Shown here piece after piece: positions 14,412-20,721 of a DNA stretch of 26,784 nt (position 1 is the stretch's first letter; every line of letters begins with the position of its first letter). Under the pieces are notes generated by a model. The model saw nothing but the letters and a program-made list of their open reading frames with translations. It was not told the origin of the DNA and searched no databases. The stretch is from a virus, in the IMG/VR virus record IMGVR_UViG_3300020442_003817, positions 1-26,784 of that record, one strand, 5' to 3'. Made by a program: the position numbers and the translations under genes.

Positions 14412-14547
14412 TTCCATCTCTCCTTTGATACATATATTGAACAAAGAACATCCAACCGACAAATGCCCAAAAGAAATTATAAATGATACCTTGCGATATT
14501 ACAAATGCAAACATCGATACCATTATGTGATCATACCATTTAAGCAT
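14404..14547 (-). CDS. Small membrane protein (47 residues)
   Basis: The gene runs from ATG at 14547 to TGA. The product begins MLKWYDHIMVSMFAFVISQG and continues with IIYNFFWAFVGWMFFVQYMY, then a basic end (QRRDGNV). Two short or one long aromatic-rich membrane segment is likely, with the C-terminus inside. Ribosome site AAGGA lies 5-6 bases before ATG. It sits just downstream of a structured, GC-rich stretch (14562-14676) and overlaps the next gene. Function unknown. Confidence 0.7.
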   Translation of the reverse strand: MLKWYDHIMVSMFAFVISQGIIYNFFWAFVGWMFFVQYMYQRRDGNV

Positions 14548-14687
14548 TTGAATCCTTAAAGCGGGAGAGGCCCGGAACCTCTCCCTAATAAAGCAGAGCC
14601 TAGTTATAGATCTAGGATGCGGTTCTCCATTGTTGTGTGTGTCCTGACATTAAGACACTTCGGGTCTATTAAGCGACCAACCTATTA
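14548..14687. ncRNA. GC-rich structured intergenic region, candidate small RNA or structured leader
   Basis: No gene covers this 140-base gap. By hand count about half of 14558-14677 is G or C, far above its surroundings. Hairpin A: GGGAGAGG (14563-14570) pairs with CCTCTCCC (14578-14585), eight perfect pairs. Hairpin B: CCTAG (14599-14603) pairs with CTAGG (14612-14616), or AGAGCC (14595-14600) pairs with GGTTCT (14621-14626). Hairpin C: GTGTC (14639-14643) pairs with GACAC (14654-14658), or a short stem closes a C-TTCG-G loop at 14658-14663. The G-U pair in B and the TTCG loop favour a plus-strand RNA, while flanking genes are minus, so strand is open. It does not fold as a tRNA. Confidence 0.45.
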
Positions 14688-14828
14688 CTATTTATTTTTC
14701 CGTTTGCGTCTATTTTTTGCATATTTTCTATCTAGCACATCTGCAATAATGGATTTATTTTTCTTCCGTCTTAATCTGGCAAATATTGATTGACCTAACC
14801 TTTTTGCTTTTGGTTTTAATTCAAACAT
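14688..14828 (-). CDS. Very basic small protein (46 residues)
   Basis: The start at 14828 is supported by GGAG five bases upstream; the longer frame to 14918 runs through a hairpin and has no ribosome site. The product has LKPKAKRLGQSIFARLRRKK and ends with DRKYAKNRRKRKNK, so about 40 per cent of residues are Lys or Arg. It should bind nucleic acid (RNA or DNA). It lies between two structured RNA elements (14848-14900 and 14562-14676), which makes an RNA partner conceivable, but that is a guess. No family recognised. Confidence 0.7.
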   Translation of the reverse strand: MFELKPKAKRLGQSIFARLRRKKNKSIIADVLDRKYAKNRRKRKNK

Positions 14829-14847
14829 TATATCTCCATTAATTGGA

Positions 14848-14900
14848 TTAGCAAAGGCGCATCTACTGAGAGAGGAGCGAGACAGGAGCACCTTTGCTAA
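14848..14900 (-). ncRNA. Long stem-loop with a CU-rich loop, between two small genes
   Basis: On the minus strand, a 13-pair stem forms between TTAGCAAAGGTGC and GCGCCTTTGCTAA, with one G-U pair. On the plus strand that pair would be an A-C mismatch, so the structure fits minus-strand RNA. The 27-base loop is pyrimidine-rich and contains CTCCT, plus a similar CTCCTG, complementary to the AGGAG ribosome sites used all over this window. It lies in the 77-base gap just before the start of the basic protein gene and could be a leader element, a processed small RNA or a translation switch. Confidence 0.5.
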
Positions 14901-14905
14901 ACTTG

Positions 14906-15154
14906 TTACGATACCCATTCAACTTCAATACCAAATTCTGGTTGTTTTTCTTGTTTTTGAGTAACATGATTGAAACCACTGTTATTATAGGTACGCATAT
15001 CCAAAATGGTTTTACCGGACTTTTGATATTCTTCTCTAAGTTCTGCAAACCTATTTGTTAAACTTGTACCATCACCATTATATTCATTAAAAGGGTGTGT
15101 AGTATAATAACAAAATTCACCTTCAGAATTATAAACTTGAATATAGTCAGACAT
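14906..15154 (-). CDS. Small hypothetical protein
   Basis: This 82-residue protein begins MSDYIQVYNSEGEFCYYTTH and continues with NRFAELREEYQKSGKTILDM; the end is FGIEVEWVS. It is mildly acidic with aromatic residues near the N-terminus and probably alpha/beta. No family recognised. The start overlaps the stop of the upstream gene by one base (TAATG), so translation is coupled. It belongs to the operon from the promoter at 15507. Confidence 0.75.
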   Translation of the reverse strand: MSDYIQVYNSEGEFCYYTTHPFNEYNGDGTSLTNRFAELREEYQKSGKTILDMRTYNNSGFNHVTQKQEKQPEFGIEVEWVS

Positions 15155-15477
15155 TATGCAACCTCCTCATCAAATTTCATTAAGTAACGCATCTGATCGC
15201 AGATCTGATGAAGCTCCTCATCAGTCATAATCTGCAGATCGAGAGACCGAGCATACCCTTTGCTCATGGCATCTGCTGCCATGTAGTATGTGGTCTCCTC
15301 AAGCTCGATACGCTTGTACTCTTTAAGAGTACCACTAGGAACACGAGACTCCCAGTATTCGAGGTCTGTTGCTTTAGGCATCATGCCCATAAAACAGCCA
15401 GGTTGCTTGCTGAACTCTTCAGCCTCTGCACGTTGTGCATTAATAAGATCCACTAAACCTTTTTCTAACTTGTACAT
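15154..15477 (-). CDS. Small hypothetical protein, first gene of operon
   Basis: This 107-residue protein starts MYKLEKGLVDLINAQRAEAE. It contains CFMGMMPKATDLEYWESRVP, then EYKRIELEETTYYMAADAMS, and ends DEELHQICDQMRYLMKFDEE. It is acidic and mostly helical. Ribosome site GAGGAG lies 7 bases before ATG and the leader is about 24 bases long from the promoter at 15507-15535. The codon usage is somewhat richer in G and C (gag, ctc, agc) than the nearby small genes, which could reflect recent acquisition. No function recognised. Confidence 0.75.
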   Translation of the reverse strand: MYKLEKGLVDLINAQRAEAEEFSKQPGCFMGMMPKATDLEYWESRVPSGTLKEYKRIELEETTYYMAADAMSKGYARSLDLQIMTDEELHQICDQMRYLMKFDEEVA

Positions 15478-15506
15478 AATTAACTCCTCTTTTTAATTAT
15501 ACATAT

Positions 15507-15535
15507 ATTATATACCAAAAAAACCGATCTGTAAA
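15507..15535 (-). promoter_or_regulatory. Sigma70-type promoter of the 15477-14148 operon, with upstream box
   Basis: Minus strand: TTTACA (15535-15530), 17 bases, TATAAT (15512-15507). Directly upstream is ATGCATTTTAGGGG, shared almost exactly with the promoter at 25651. The box lies in the 24-base gap after the glycine-zipper gene. Confidence 0.8.
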
Positions 15536-15559
15536 CCCCTAAAATGCATTTTTTTTAAA

Positions 15560-15967
15560 TTATTTTTGGAATTTTAATTGATACTCTTTTCCTTCATGTA
15601 AGAATGATACGATGGAATGTGAGTAGACTGTAACAACTTCTTCGTTGTATCGTGTTTCAACATTGCATACACGCCGTGTCCCACCAGTAGCATTACTGTT
15701 AGCATGCCCAGCCATAGCACCGAGAACCGCACCAATAGCGCCACCACCTTCTTCTCCTTTAATATTGTTACCTAGTATGCCACCAATAATTGCACCTTTG
15801 ATTGCATCGCCAGTTTTGTCACCAGATACTTGTTGGTCATAACAGACTTCCACTTGATATGGTGTTTTATTAATAACCTTTTTGGTTACATCAACTACGG
15901 TCTCAGCTGTGGCCGGGGTAATAACCAACATCGTCATCATCGTTGCCAGTAAATTTACGTTTTTCAT
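15560..15967 (-). CDS. Secreted glycine-zipper protein
   Basis: This 135-residue protein has a Sec signal peptide (MKNVNLLATMMTMLVITPAT, cut after ATA before ETVV). Residues about 53-88 are a glycine zipper (GDAIKGAIIGGILGNNIKG, then GGGAIGAVLGAMAGHANS), the two-helix membrane domain known from bacterial 17 kDa surface antigens and similar envelope proteins. Two cysteines flank it (EVCYD, RVCNV) and could form a disulfide. The end looks like a short beta domain (VVTVYSHSIVSFLHEGKEYQ). Ribosome site GAGGAG precedes the start by 7 bases. It should insert in or sit on the host envelope. Its task in infection is unknown. Confidence 0.8.
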   Translation of the reverse strand: MKNVNLLATMMTMLVITPATAETVVDVTKKVINKTPYQVEVCYDQQVSGDKTGDAIKGAIIGGILGNNIKGEEGGGAIGAVLGAMAGHANSNATGGTRRVCNVETRYNEEVVTVYSHSIVSFLHEGKEYQLKFQK

Positions 15968-16124
15968 TATTTAACTCCTCTATCCTTTTATATGAGTTTT
16001 GTAACTGTTCTTGCAATTCCTTTATGTTATTTTGCAAGATTTCTATCATACCGTCCTTATTTAATAATTCACGACGGAATAATTCTAGTTCTGATTGTTG
16101 ATGGTCTTTAAATTGTTGTGCCAT
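15903..16124 (-). CDS. Small coiled-coil protein
   Basis: This 73-residue protein is almost one continuous charged helix: HQQSELELFRRELLNKDGMI, then LQNNIKELQEQLQNSYKRIE and LNNEKRKF, with hydrophobic residues in heptad spacing. The tail is acidic (GNDDDDVGYYPGHS). GAGGAA lies about 11 bases before ATG, a long spacing. It overlaps the metallopeptidase gene upstream by 40 bases and the glycine-zipper gene downstream by 65 bases, an unusually deep overlap. Function unknown, possibly a partner of one of its neighbours. Confidence 0.65.
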   Translation of the reverse strand: MAQQFKDHQQSELELFRRELLNKDGMIEILQNNIKELQEQLQNSYKRIEELNNEKRKFTGNDDDDVGYYPGHS

Positions 16125-16489
16125 TTTTCTAATAATTCCTCTTGGACTCTATATGCCTCTACTTCCCATGGTAAATTAAGATATTCATCACGTGTTTTAT
16201 AAAAGTTGCATTCACTATAAAGTTCCTTTCTCACGTATTGTTTTACATGGACCATTTCGTGGAAAATTGTAGTGAGAAAATTATCTCCTAAACTTAATTT
16301 TTTATTAATTTCAATTACATATTCTCTATTATCAAAATCAAGACATGTGCCGTCATAACCTTTAAGAGCCTTTAATTCAATATTGACAATACATTTTTTT
16401 ATTCTTGGCATTAATTGTGACCAAGCAAAAGATGCTGCAGCATATCCAAGTTCACGTTGTTTACGACTACCGCCATCAATGAATAACAT
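16085..16489 (-). CDS. SprT-like zinc metallopeptidase (predicted)
   Basis: The product from ATG at 16489 is 134 residues. HEMVH (His77, Glu78, His81) is the HExxH zinc site, and LPWEVEAY about 30 residues later supplies the third ligand (Glu109 or Glu111), the SprT/zincin pattern. No signal peptide is present, so it should act in the cytoplasm. The start at 16489 has GGAG 6 bases before it. The ATG at 16501 is only about two bases from the expected transcription start (near 16503) and is not used. It is the first gene behind the promoter at 16510. Substrate unknown. Confidence 0.75.
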   Translation of the reverse strand: MLFIDGGSRKQRELGYAAASFAWSQLMPRIKKCIVNIELKALKGYDGTCLDFDNREYVIEINKKLSLGDNFLTTIFHEMVHVKQYVRKELYSECNFYKTRDEYLNLPWEVEAYRVQEELLEKWHNNLKTINNQN

Positions 16490-16509
16490 TTGTAACTCCA
16501 TTTTGTATT

Positions 16510-16538
16510 ATTATATCACATAATAATGTAAATGTAAA
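16510..16538 (-). promoter_or_regulatory. Sigma70-type promoter of the 16489-15560 operon
   Basis: Minus strand: TTTACA (16538-16533), 17 bases, TATAAT (16515-16510). A second TTTACA at 16532-16527 is too near the -10 box to serve. The -35 box directly follows the stop codon of the upstream glycan gene (16539), so no terminator separates them. The upstream box of other promoters is missing. Confidence 0.75.
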
Positions 16539-17174
16539 TCACTTTTTTTGTTTTATTTCGTCTCGGCCGCCATACACTTCAATATTTACATTATCGGAAA
16601 TATCAAATTTTAATTTGTTGTGCATGTGGTGTAATATAAATTCTGTTCGACCATCACTAAAATCTTTAAATATATTTTGCCATAATGGCCGCCAGTTATT
16701 GGCCAACCTATTATTATTCATATTTCCACGATCAGAGTTAATATAAAAGTCTGTACAAGATCTTAAATTAAAATCAAATATGGAATCAAATCCATACATG
16801 TGTACCCTTTCTGCTTTAAGATATTGACAAGCAAAATAAACTGCCATATGACCACAATTTAGGTCTGTATAATTGGCAGCATAACTTGGTAATCTTGTAT
16901 AAAACATTTTGATTTGGTGTGATCTTTGCATATGAAAATTAGGATTTTTTTCCATATATGCCTTAGGTCGTGCTCCTAATATCCATTCGCCTGGTACTTC
17001 CACATCTCCTTTGTGGATGTGTCGCATCATTTTAAAATCAACCATGCAAGTTGCATATGCATCTTCCACTGGAAATGGTGGTAAATTACAAGTTAGTTTT
17101 AATCCTTTTCTAGGTGCATCATGATAAAACGCTGCACCATCACCATTACCAACAACATGTACTGTTCTAGGCAT
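16539..17174 (-). CDS. Predicted glycan-modifying protein, Rossmann-like, exact class unclear
   Basis: This 211-residue protein opens with RTVHVVGNGDGAAFYHDAPR, a nucleotide-sugar style glycine loop after a strand. LKLTCNLPPFPVEDAYATCM follows, then SYAANYTDLNCGHMAVYFAC and QYLKAERVHMYGFDSIFDFN. That layout (GNG loop, CN, a GH-AVYFA helix, YGFDS) recalls sialyltransferase-like and DUF115-like proteins that work on surface glycans. No DxD motif is present. It is the last gene of the glycan cassette and overlaps its upstream neighbour by eight bases. A role in sugar transfer is supported mainly by context. Confidence 0.5.
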   Translation of the reverse strand: MPRTVHVVGNGDGAAFYHDAPRKGLKLTCNLPPFPVEDAYATCMVDFKMMRHIHKGDVEVPGEWILGARPKAYMEKNPNFHMQRSHQIKMFYTRLPSYAANYTDLNCGHMAVYFACQYLKAERVHMYGFDSIFDFNLRSCTDFYINSDRGNMNNNRLANNWRPLWQNIFKDFSDGRTEFILHHMHNKLKFDISDNVNIEVYGGRDEIKQKK

Positions 17175-17850
17175 TTATAAACTCCGCAATCTTCATCTTA
17201 CCTCTAATTCGATCATTACCTTTTTCACCAGTCCAATGCATAATTTTTTTATTTGGACTATCCTCATCATCATGTTCTATTTGTATTCTTAACCAGTTAT
17301 ATTCATTTGGTAATTCTTTTATGTATGTCATTCTTGTAATAGGATTTAACATACTATGTAATACTTCTTGATCTCCAATTTCTGGATTTTTATTTACTTG
17401 TTCTGCCCACTGTTTTAAAATATCTGGTTTTTGATAAAACCCTACGACGCCAGAATTAAACCATTCCTCTTTTCTACGTTTTAACCATGGTTTATCAATT
17501 GCCATGCATAATTTATTTGGCTCTATGTAATCAAACATTTTTTCAATATTACCAAGGACTTCACAGTCAGTATCAATCCAAAAACATTTCTTACCTGGTG
17601 CCTGTAACATGGCCGCTGGTTTACCAAACCAACCTTTTATCTCATCCTTTACTTTTATATCCATATGACAAAATAGTGCAGGATGAAAAGAATTTTTTAG
17701 GTTTTCCTTCATTTCACTTGACATACCGAAATCTGCAATTGCAAGTTGTATCTTATTATGCTTATAATAATTCTCAATAAACCACCATAATTGCCATTCT
17801 GTCTTTTCATCGCAACCAGTGACTATTAATTTTTCAGGCATTTTAGGCAT
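17167..17850 (-). CDS. Glycosyltransferase, GT8-like GT-A fold
   Basis: This 227-residue protein is likely a retaining-type sugar transferase. The DxD metal motif lies in KKCFWIDTDCEVLGNIEKMF, preceded by FGKPAAMLQAPGKK. WFNSGVVGFYQK is the acceptor-side motif and QEVLHSML and KKIMHWTGEKG (the HxxG-like end) complete the GT8-type order. No membrane segment is present, so it acts in the cytoplasm on an activated sugar. It overlaps its neighbours on both sides by eight bases. Confidence 0.75.
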   Translation of the reverse strand: MPKMPEKLIVTGCDEKTEWQLWWFIENYYKHNKIQLAIADFGMSSEMKENLKNSFHPALFCHMDIKVKDEIKGWFGKPAAMLQAPGKKCFWIDTDCEVLGNIEKMFDYIEPNKLCMAIDKPWLKRRKEEWFNSGVVGFYQKPDILKQWAEQVNKNPEIGDQEVLHSMLNPITRMTYIKELPNEYNWLRIQIEHDDEDSPNKKIMHWTGEKGNDRIRGKMKIAEFINA

Positions 17851-18493
17851 CGATTATTCCATATCCATCTTTATAATTATGTTTTGCTTGACAGCCTTCT
17901 GATTTTTGTATTGTTGTAAACCCATCTGCTGCCATACAGGCCCATGGGTAATATTCTTCCAACCAAGGAAATGTTTCTAAATTCATAAATACATCGGTTG
18001 GTCGACCGTGTGTTTTTGCTTTGGTAATTAATTGTTTAGCGCCCCAAGGATTTACAATATATCCGTGTGCACCACCAAAATATGGTTTCTGTACAAGACC
18101 ATCAATTCCAATTTTTAGTGGTGTGTTAAATTTACCATATGAGGGTTTTGAAAATGTCATGACACCTTGAAAAATTTCATCAGTAGGTATCTTACCAATT
18201 ATAAGTGCATCGTGTTCAAACACTATAATATTTTCATTATTCTTAACTGCCTTTTCCCACAATGAGTGATGTGATAAAAATGCCGCGGCACAATTTTCGT
18301 GTCTGGAATAAACCTCAGAAAAAAATGATGGCTGAATTCCTTTTTTATGTAACAGTAAAAAAGGATTATCTTTTGGTGTAAATGCTTTATGTTTTTCCAC
18401 GGTCAGTCCATGCTTATTTGCAGATTTAATACACCTTTCTGCAGATGCAACTGACTGTTCGTTCTCCATAATTGTAATAACAAATGCTTTCAT
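17843..18493 (-). CDS. Glycosyltransferase family 25-like (LPS type), copy A
   Basis: This 216-residue protein begins MKAFVITIMENEQSVASAER, as GT25 enzymes do, and has CAAAFLSHHSLWEKAVKNNE, then NIIVFEHDALIIG, the core GT25 pattern (AC-xSH-xxW, ExDA). GGAHGYIVNPWGAKQLITKA is the usual second motif. GT25 members add galactose or similar sugars to LPS outer cores. A paralogue lies at 18706-19401. It overlaps the start of the upstream small gene by four bases. Confidence 0.85.
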   Translation of the reverse strand: MKAFVITIMENEQSVASAERCIKSANKHGLTVEKHKAFTPKDNPFLLLHKKGIQPSFFSEVYSRHENCAAAFLSHHSLWEKAVKNNENIIVFEHDALIIGKIPTDEIFQGVMTFSKPSYGKFNTPLKIGIDGLVQKPYFGGAHGYIVNPWGAKQLITKAKTHGRPTDVFMNLETFPWLEEYYPWACMAADGFTTIQKSEGCQAKHNYKDGYGIIDA

Positions 18494-18705
18494 TCACAAG
18501 TCTTCTTTCCTGCACATTCTTTTGGAAAGCAGTGGCCTTTCATATGATAATATTCATTTTCAAAAGAAGCGATCCACATATCTTCTTCAATTAGCATATG
18601 ACATTGTTTTTCTGAAAATGGTTGCTGTAATGCAATTTGACCGATATAATGATCTGTAGCACCATCACTACCCCACATACTAATAACTAATATAAATTCT
18701 TTCAT
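18490..18705 (-). CDS. Small cysteine-containing conserved phage protein
   Basis: This 71-residue protein has a hydrophobic start (MKEFILVISMWGSDGATDHY), then QIALQQPFSEKQCHMLIEED and NEYYHMKGHCFPKECAGKKT. I recognise this type (WG-DG, QC, CFP-EC-GK-C) from uncharacterised small proteins of marine phages. Four cysteines, three near the C-terminus, suggest a disulfide-bonded or metal-bound product. It sits between two GT25-like genes but is probably a common phage gene that became part of the cassette. Confidence 0.7.
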   Translation of the reverse strand: MKEFILVISMWGSDGATDHYIGQIALQQPFSEKQCHMLIEEDMWIASFENEYYHMKGHCFPKECAGKKTCE

Positions 18706-19401
18706 TTAATTCACCGTTGTTGATGGAAGTCCTTGTACACTGGTAAAATATTCTTTTGTAACACCCAATTTAGGAATAATTTGTTTACACATTATTGCAT
18801 CATTAGGCCAAACACCATGTTCCTTTACTGCTCTTATTAAATTTTTAGCCCCACTTGGTTTAATTATATATGCAGAATTTCCAGCAAGGCCTTGTGGTAT
18901 ATTAAACTCATCAATATCTGGTACAGGTTGAATCCATGCAGGTTTACTTTGTACAATATCATGGAACAAGTGTGCCTTACGTGTAGCCGACGCAGGGGAG
19001 TTAATACCTATAATGTCATAGTTACTTTTTAGTATTGCATCTTGTTTTAATTGTTTTACGAATACAGCATCATGTTCCATAATAAGCATTGGTTGATTAT
19101 CATTTATGCATTTTTTCCATAAAAGCCAATGACTCATTGCACATGCAATTCTGTTTTCTGGTATTTTTGTTTGGTATGCAGATTTTACAAGTCCGGTTTT
19201 AAGATCTGTTTCTTGTCCTTGCCATGGATATTTCCATTTTAAACCATTACCAACCATAACAGTTTTGGCCATATCTGGAGTTACGCCTTCAAATAAGACC
19301 ACTTCAAAATTATTTTTAACCTTTTTGGAAGAAGTTATGCATACATTAGCACCTTTTTCTGATATTGAATTACCTTTTACATATATTACAAATGCATTCA
19401 T
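18706..19401 (-). CDS. Glycosyltransferase family 25-like, copy B
   Basis: This 231-residue protein shows the same core as its neighbour at 17843: RIACAMSHWLLWKKCINDNQ, PMLIMEHDAVFVKQL, then LAGNSAYIIKPSGAKNLIRA. It is longer by about 15 residues, with an insert after the first strands (LKWKYPWQGQETDLKTGLVK). The two copies are clearly diverged, which suggests different donors or acceptors rather than recent duplication. It begins four bases inside the end of the sulfotransferase gene (ATGA). Confidence 0.8.
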   Translation of the reverse strand: MNAFVIYVKGNSISEKGANVCITSSKKVKNNFEVVLFEGVTPDMAKTVMVGNGLKWKYPWQGQETDLKTGLVKSAYQTKIPENRIACAMSHWLLWKKCINDNQPMLIMEHDAVFVKQLKQDAILKSNYDIIGINSPASATRKAHLFHDIVQSKPAWIQPVPDIDEFNIPQGLAGNSAYIIKPSGAKNLIRAVKEHGVWPNDAIMCKQIIPKLGVTKEYFTSVQGLPSTTVN

Positions 19402-19919
19402 CTTTTTAAATAATTCCTATGAGGAAATTCTTCCATTGTTTTATTAATACCAAGAAAATCAAATAGTTTTTGTGGTTTATCAATACCATCTACAATGTTT
19501 AACACTAATAAATCATTTGGTCTTTTTTTAAAGTATTCCCGGATATTTTTTTCGTGATTATCAAATGACCTTTCATAGGCGGAATAATTAAACCACACAT
19601 CTCCATAAACTGATTCTCGGATATTTAGTGTCCTAGTTGACTGATTCCAATTTACCTTTCTTGCAAGATAAGTGGACATTGATTGTAACCATTTTTCCTT
19701 ATCCCTTGTTGTAAGGATAAATTTAGAGTTTGGAAACATGGTATCAAGTTTTTTGAACTTTGGAATTACCGGTATATCAGAAGCACCATCGTTATTAAAT
19801 GATAGCATTTCATCATCTGTTGGATAATGTATATGGTTATAACCTACTTCATTTAATACATATGTGAGTGTGGATGTACCAGTTCTGGATAAACCTAATC
19901 CCCATATTTTAGATTTCAT
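19398..19919 (-). CDS. PAPS-dependent sulfotransferase (predicted)
   Basis: The product from ATG at 19919 is 173 residues; the GTG at 19934 lies upstream of the ribosome site AGGA and is rejected. WGLGLSRTGTSTLTYVLNE carries the 5'-phosphosulfate loop (SRTGTST, residues 11-17) and FPNSKFILTTRDKEKWLQSM carries the 3'-phosphate motif (TTRD...W..S). This pattern fits the sulfotransferase superfamily, which moves sulfate from PAPS to a hydroxyl or amine. Position amid glycosyltransferases suggests sulfation of a sugar. Length is short for the family (usually 200-300). Confidence 0.75.
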   Translation of the reverse strand: MKSKIWGLGLSRTGTSTLTYVLNEVGYNHIHYPTDDEMLSFNNDGASDIPVIPKFKKLDTMFPNSKFILTTRDKEKWLQSMSTYLARKVNWNQSTRTLNIRESVYGDVWFNYSAYERSFDNHEKNIREYFKKRPNDLLVLNIVDGIDKPQKLFDFLGINKTMEEFPHRNYLKR

Positions 19920-20721
19920 AATTCCATTCCTCACGAGGTAAATTTACAACACGCCATAGTTGTTCTCCGGTCATTGCATCAGCGCCAGGAAATTGACAAT
20001 GCACAAAATTTGTATCAATTGTTCTATGGTCTACAATTCTTCTTTTTGGCTGTTCCTTATCCCTGGTACCGTGAACGTAACTGTTCCATTTATTATCCAT
20101 AATTTGATAATTCATACCGGTGGCAAAAATCATTGCATGTAAATATGGTTGATCACAGGTATAAAATGAATCCAAAGGTTTACTTTTAATTAATTTTACA
20201 TAATCCTTAAATTTTTTCCAGTCCCTTCTGGCATGTTCCGCTCCATATCGTGAGTACAAAACCATACCAGAATTATAAACCTTTAATAAACCTTCACTGG
20301 TTCTAGGTAACTTGCAAGTATACGCCTTTTCAATAGTTCGGGCCCATAATTCATCTTGTTGTGTATTAATACGACCTAAGGTAATTTGTCTTTGTTTTGG
20401 TTGGAATGGTTCTTCACAAATACCAATATCACATCTAAAATCTTCAAATATATTTTCCTTAATATTATCCACTGCAAATACATCTGTATCACAAAAAAGA
20501 ATATTATCATAGTCCCTATATTTTTTATTCCATAGTGGTTTAAATGCACCATAATGTGGACTGTAATTACCAAAGTCCATACCAATGCTTTTTAACCACT
20601 GTGGATTATTCTCAAAAACATATTCAGCGCCAATATAATTGGCATATTTTTTCATGTTATCCACACCAGCATTACAAGATGGTTTTACCTTTCCATCCCA
20701 GTATTGGTAAATAATATTCAT
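19909..20721 (-). CDS. Glycosyltransferase, GT-A fold, phage-type paralogue 1
   Basis: This 270-residue protein begins MNIIYQYWDGKVKPSCNAGV and has MKKYANYIGAEYVFENNP, then DNILFCDTDVFAVDNIKENI with the DxD metal site. VYNSGMVLYSRYGAEHARRD is the acceptor-side motif. It shares the YA-xxxGAxY, DxD and NIF order with the genes at 20718 and 23580, so the three form one diverged family. The substrate is unknown. It overlaps the sulfotransferase by about ten bases, and AAGGA lies 7 bases before its ATG. Confidence 0.75.
   Translation of the reverse strand: MNIIYQYWDGKVKPSCNAGVDNMKKYANYIGAEYVFENNPQWLKSIGMDFGNYSPHYGAFKPLWNKKYRDYDNILFCDTDVFAVDNIKENIFEDFRCDIGICEEPFQPKQRQITLGRINTQQDELWARTIEKAYTCKLPRTSEGLLKVYNSGMVLYSRYGAEHARRDWKKFKDYVKLIKSKPLDSFYTCDQPYLHAMIFATGMNYQIMDNKWNSYVHGTRDKEQPKRRIVDHRTIDTNFVHCQFPGADAMTGEQLWRVVNLPREEWNYEI

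Noticed and set aside
14562-14626. tRNA-like reading of the GC-rich hairpins, with a T-arm-like AGAGG-TTCCGGG-CCTCT stem on the minus strand
   Set aside because: The loop lacks the normal TTCRA pattern and no acceptor stem or CCA end can be formed.
14829-14918. N-terminal extension of the basic 46-residue protein
   Set aside because: The extended frame passes through a 13-pair stem-loop and has no ribosome site; GGAG sits right before the ATG at 14828.
17983-17990. CATAAATA, a near late-promoter box on the plus strand
   Set aside because: It lies inside a minus-strand glycosyltransferase gene, with no plus-strand gene after it.
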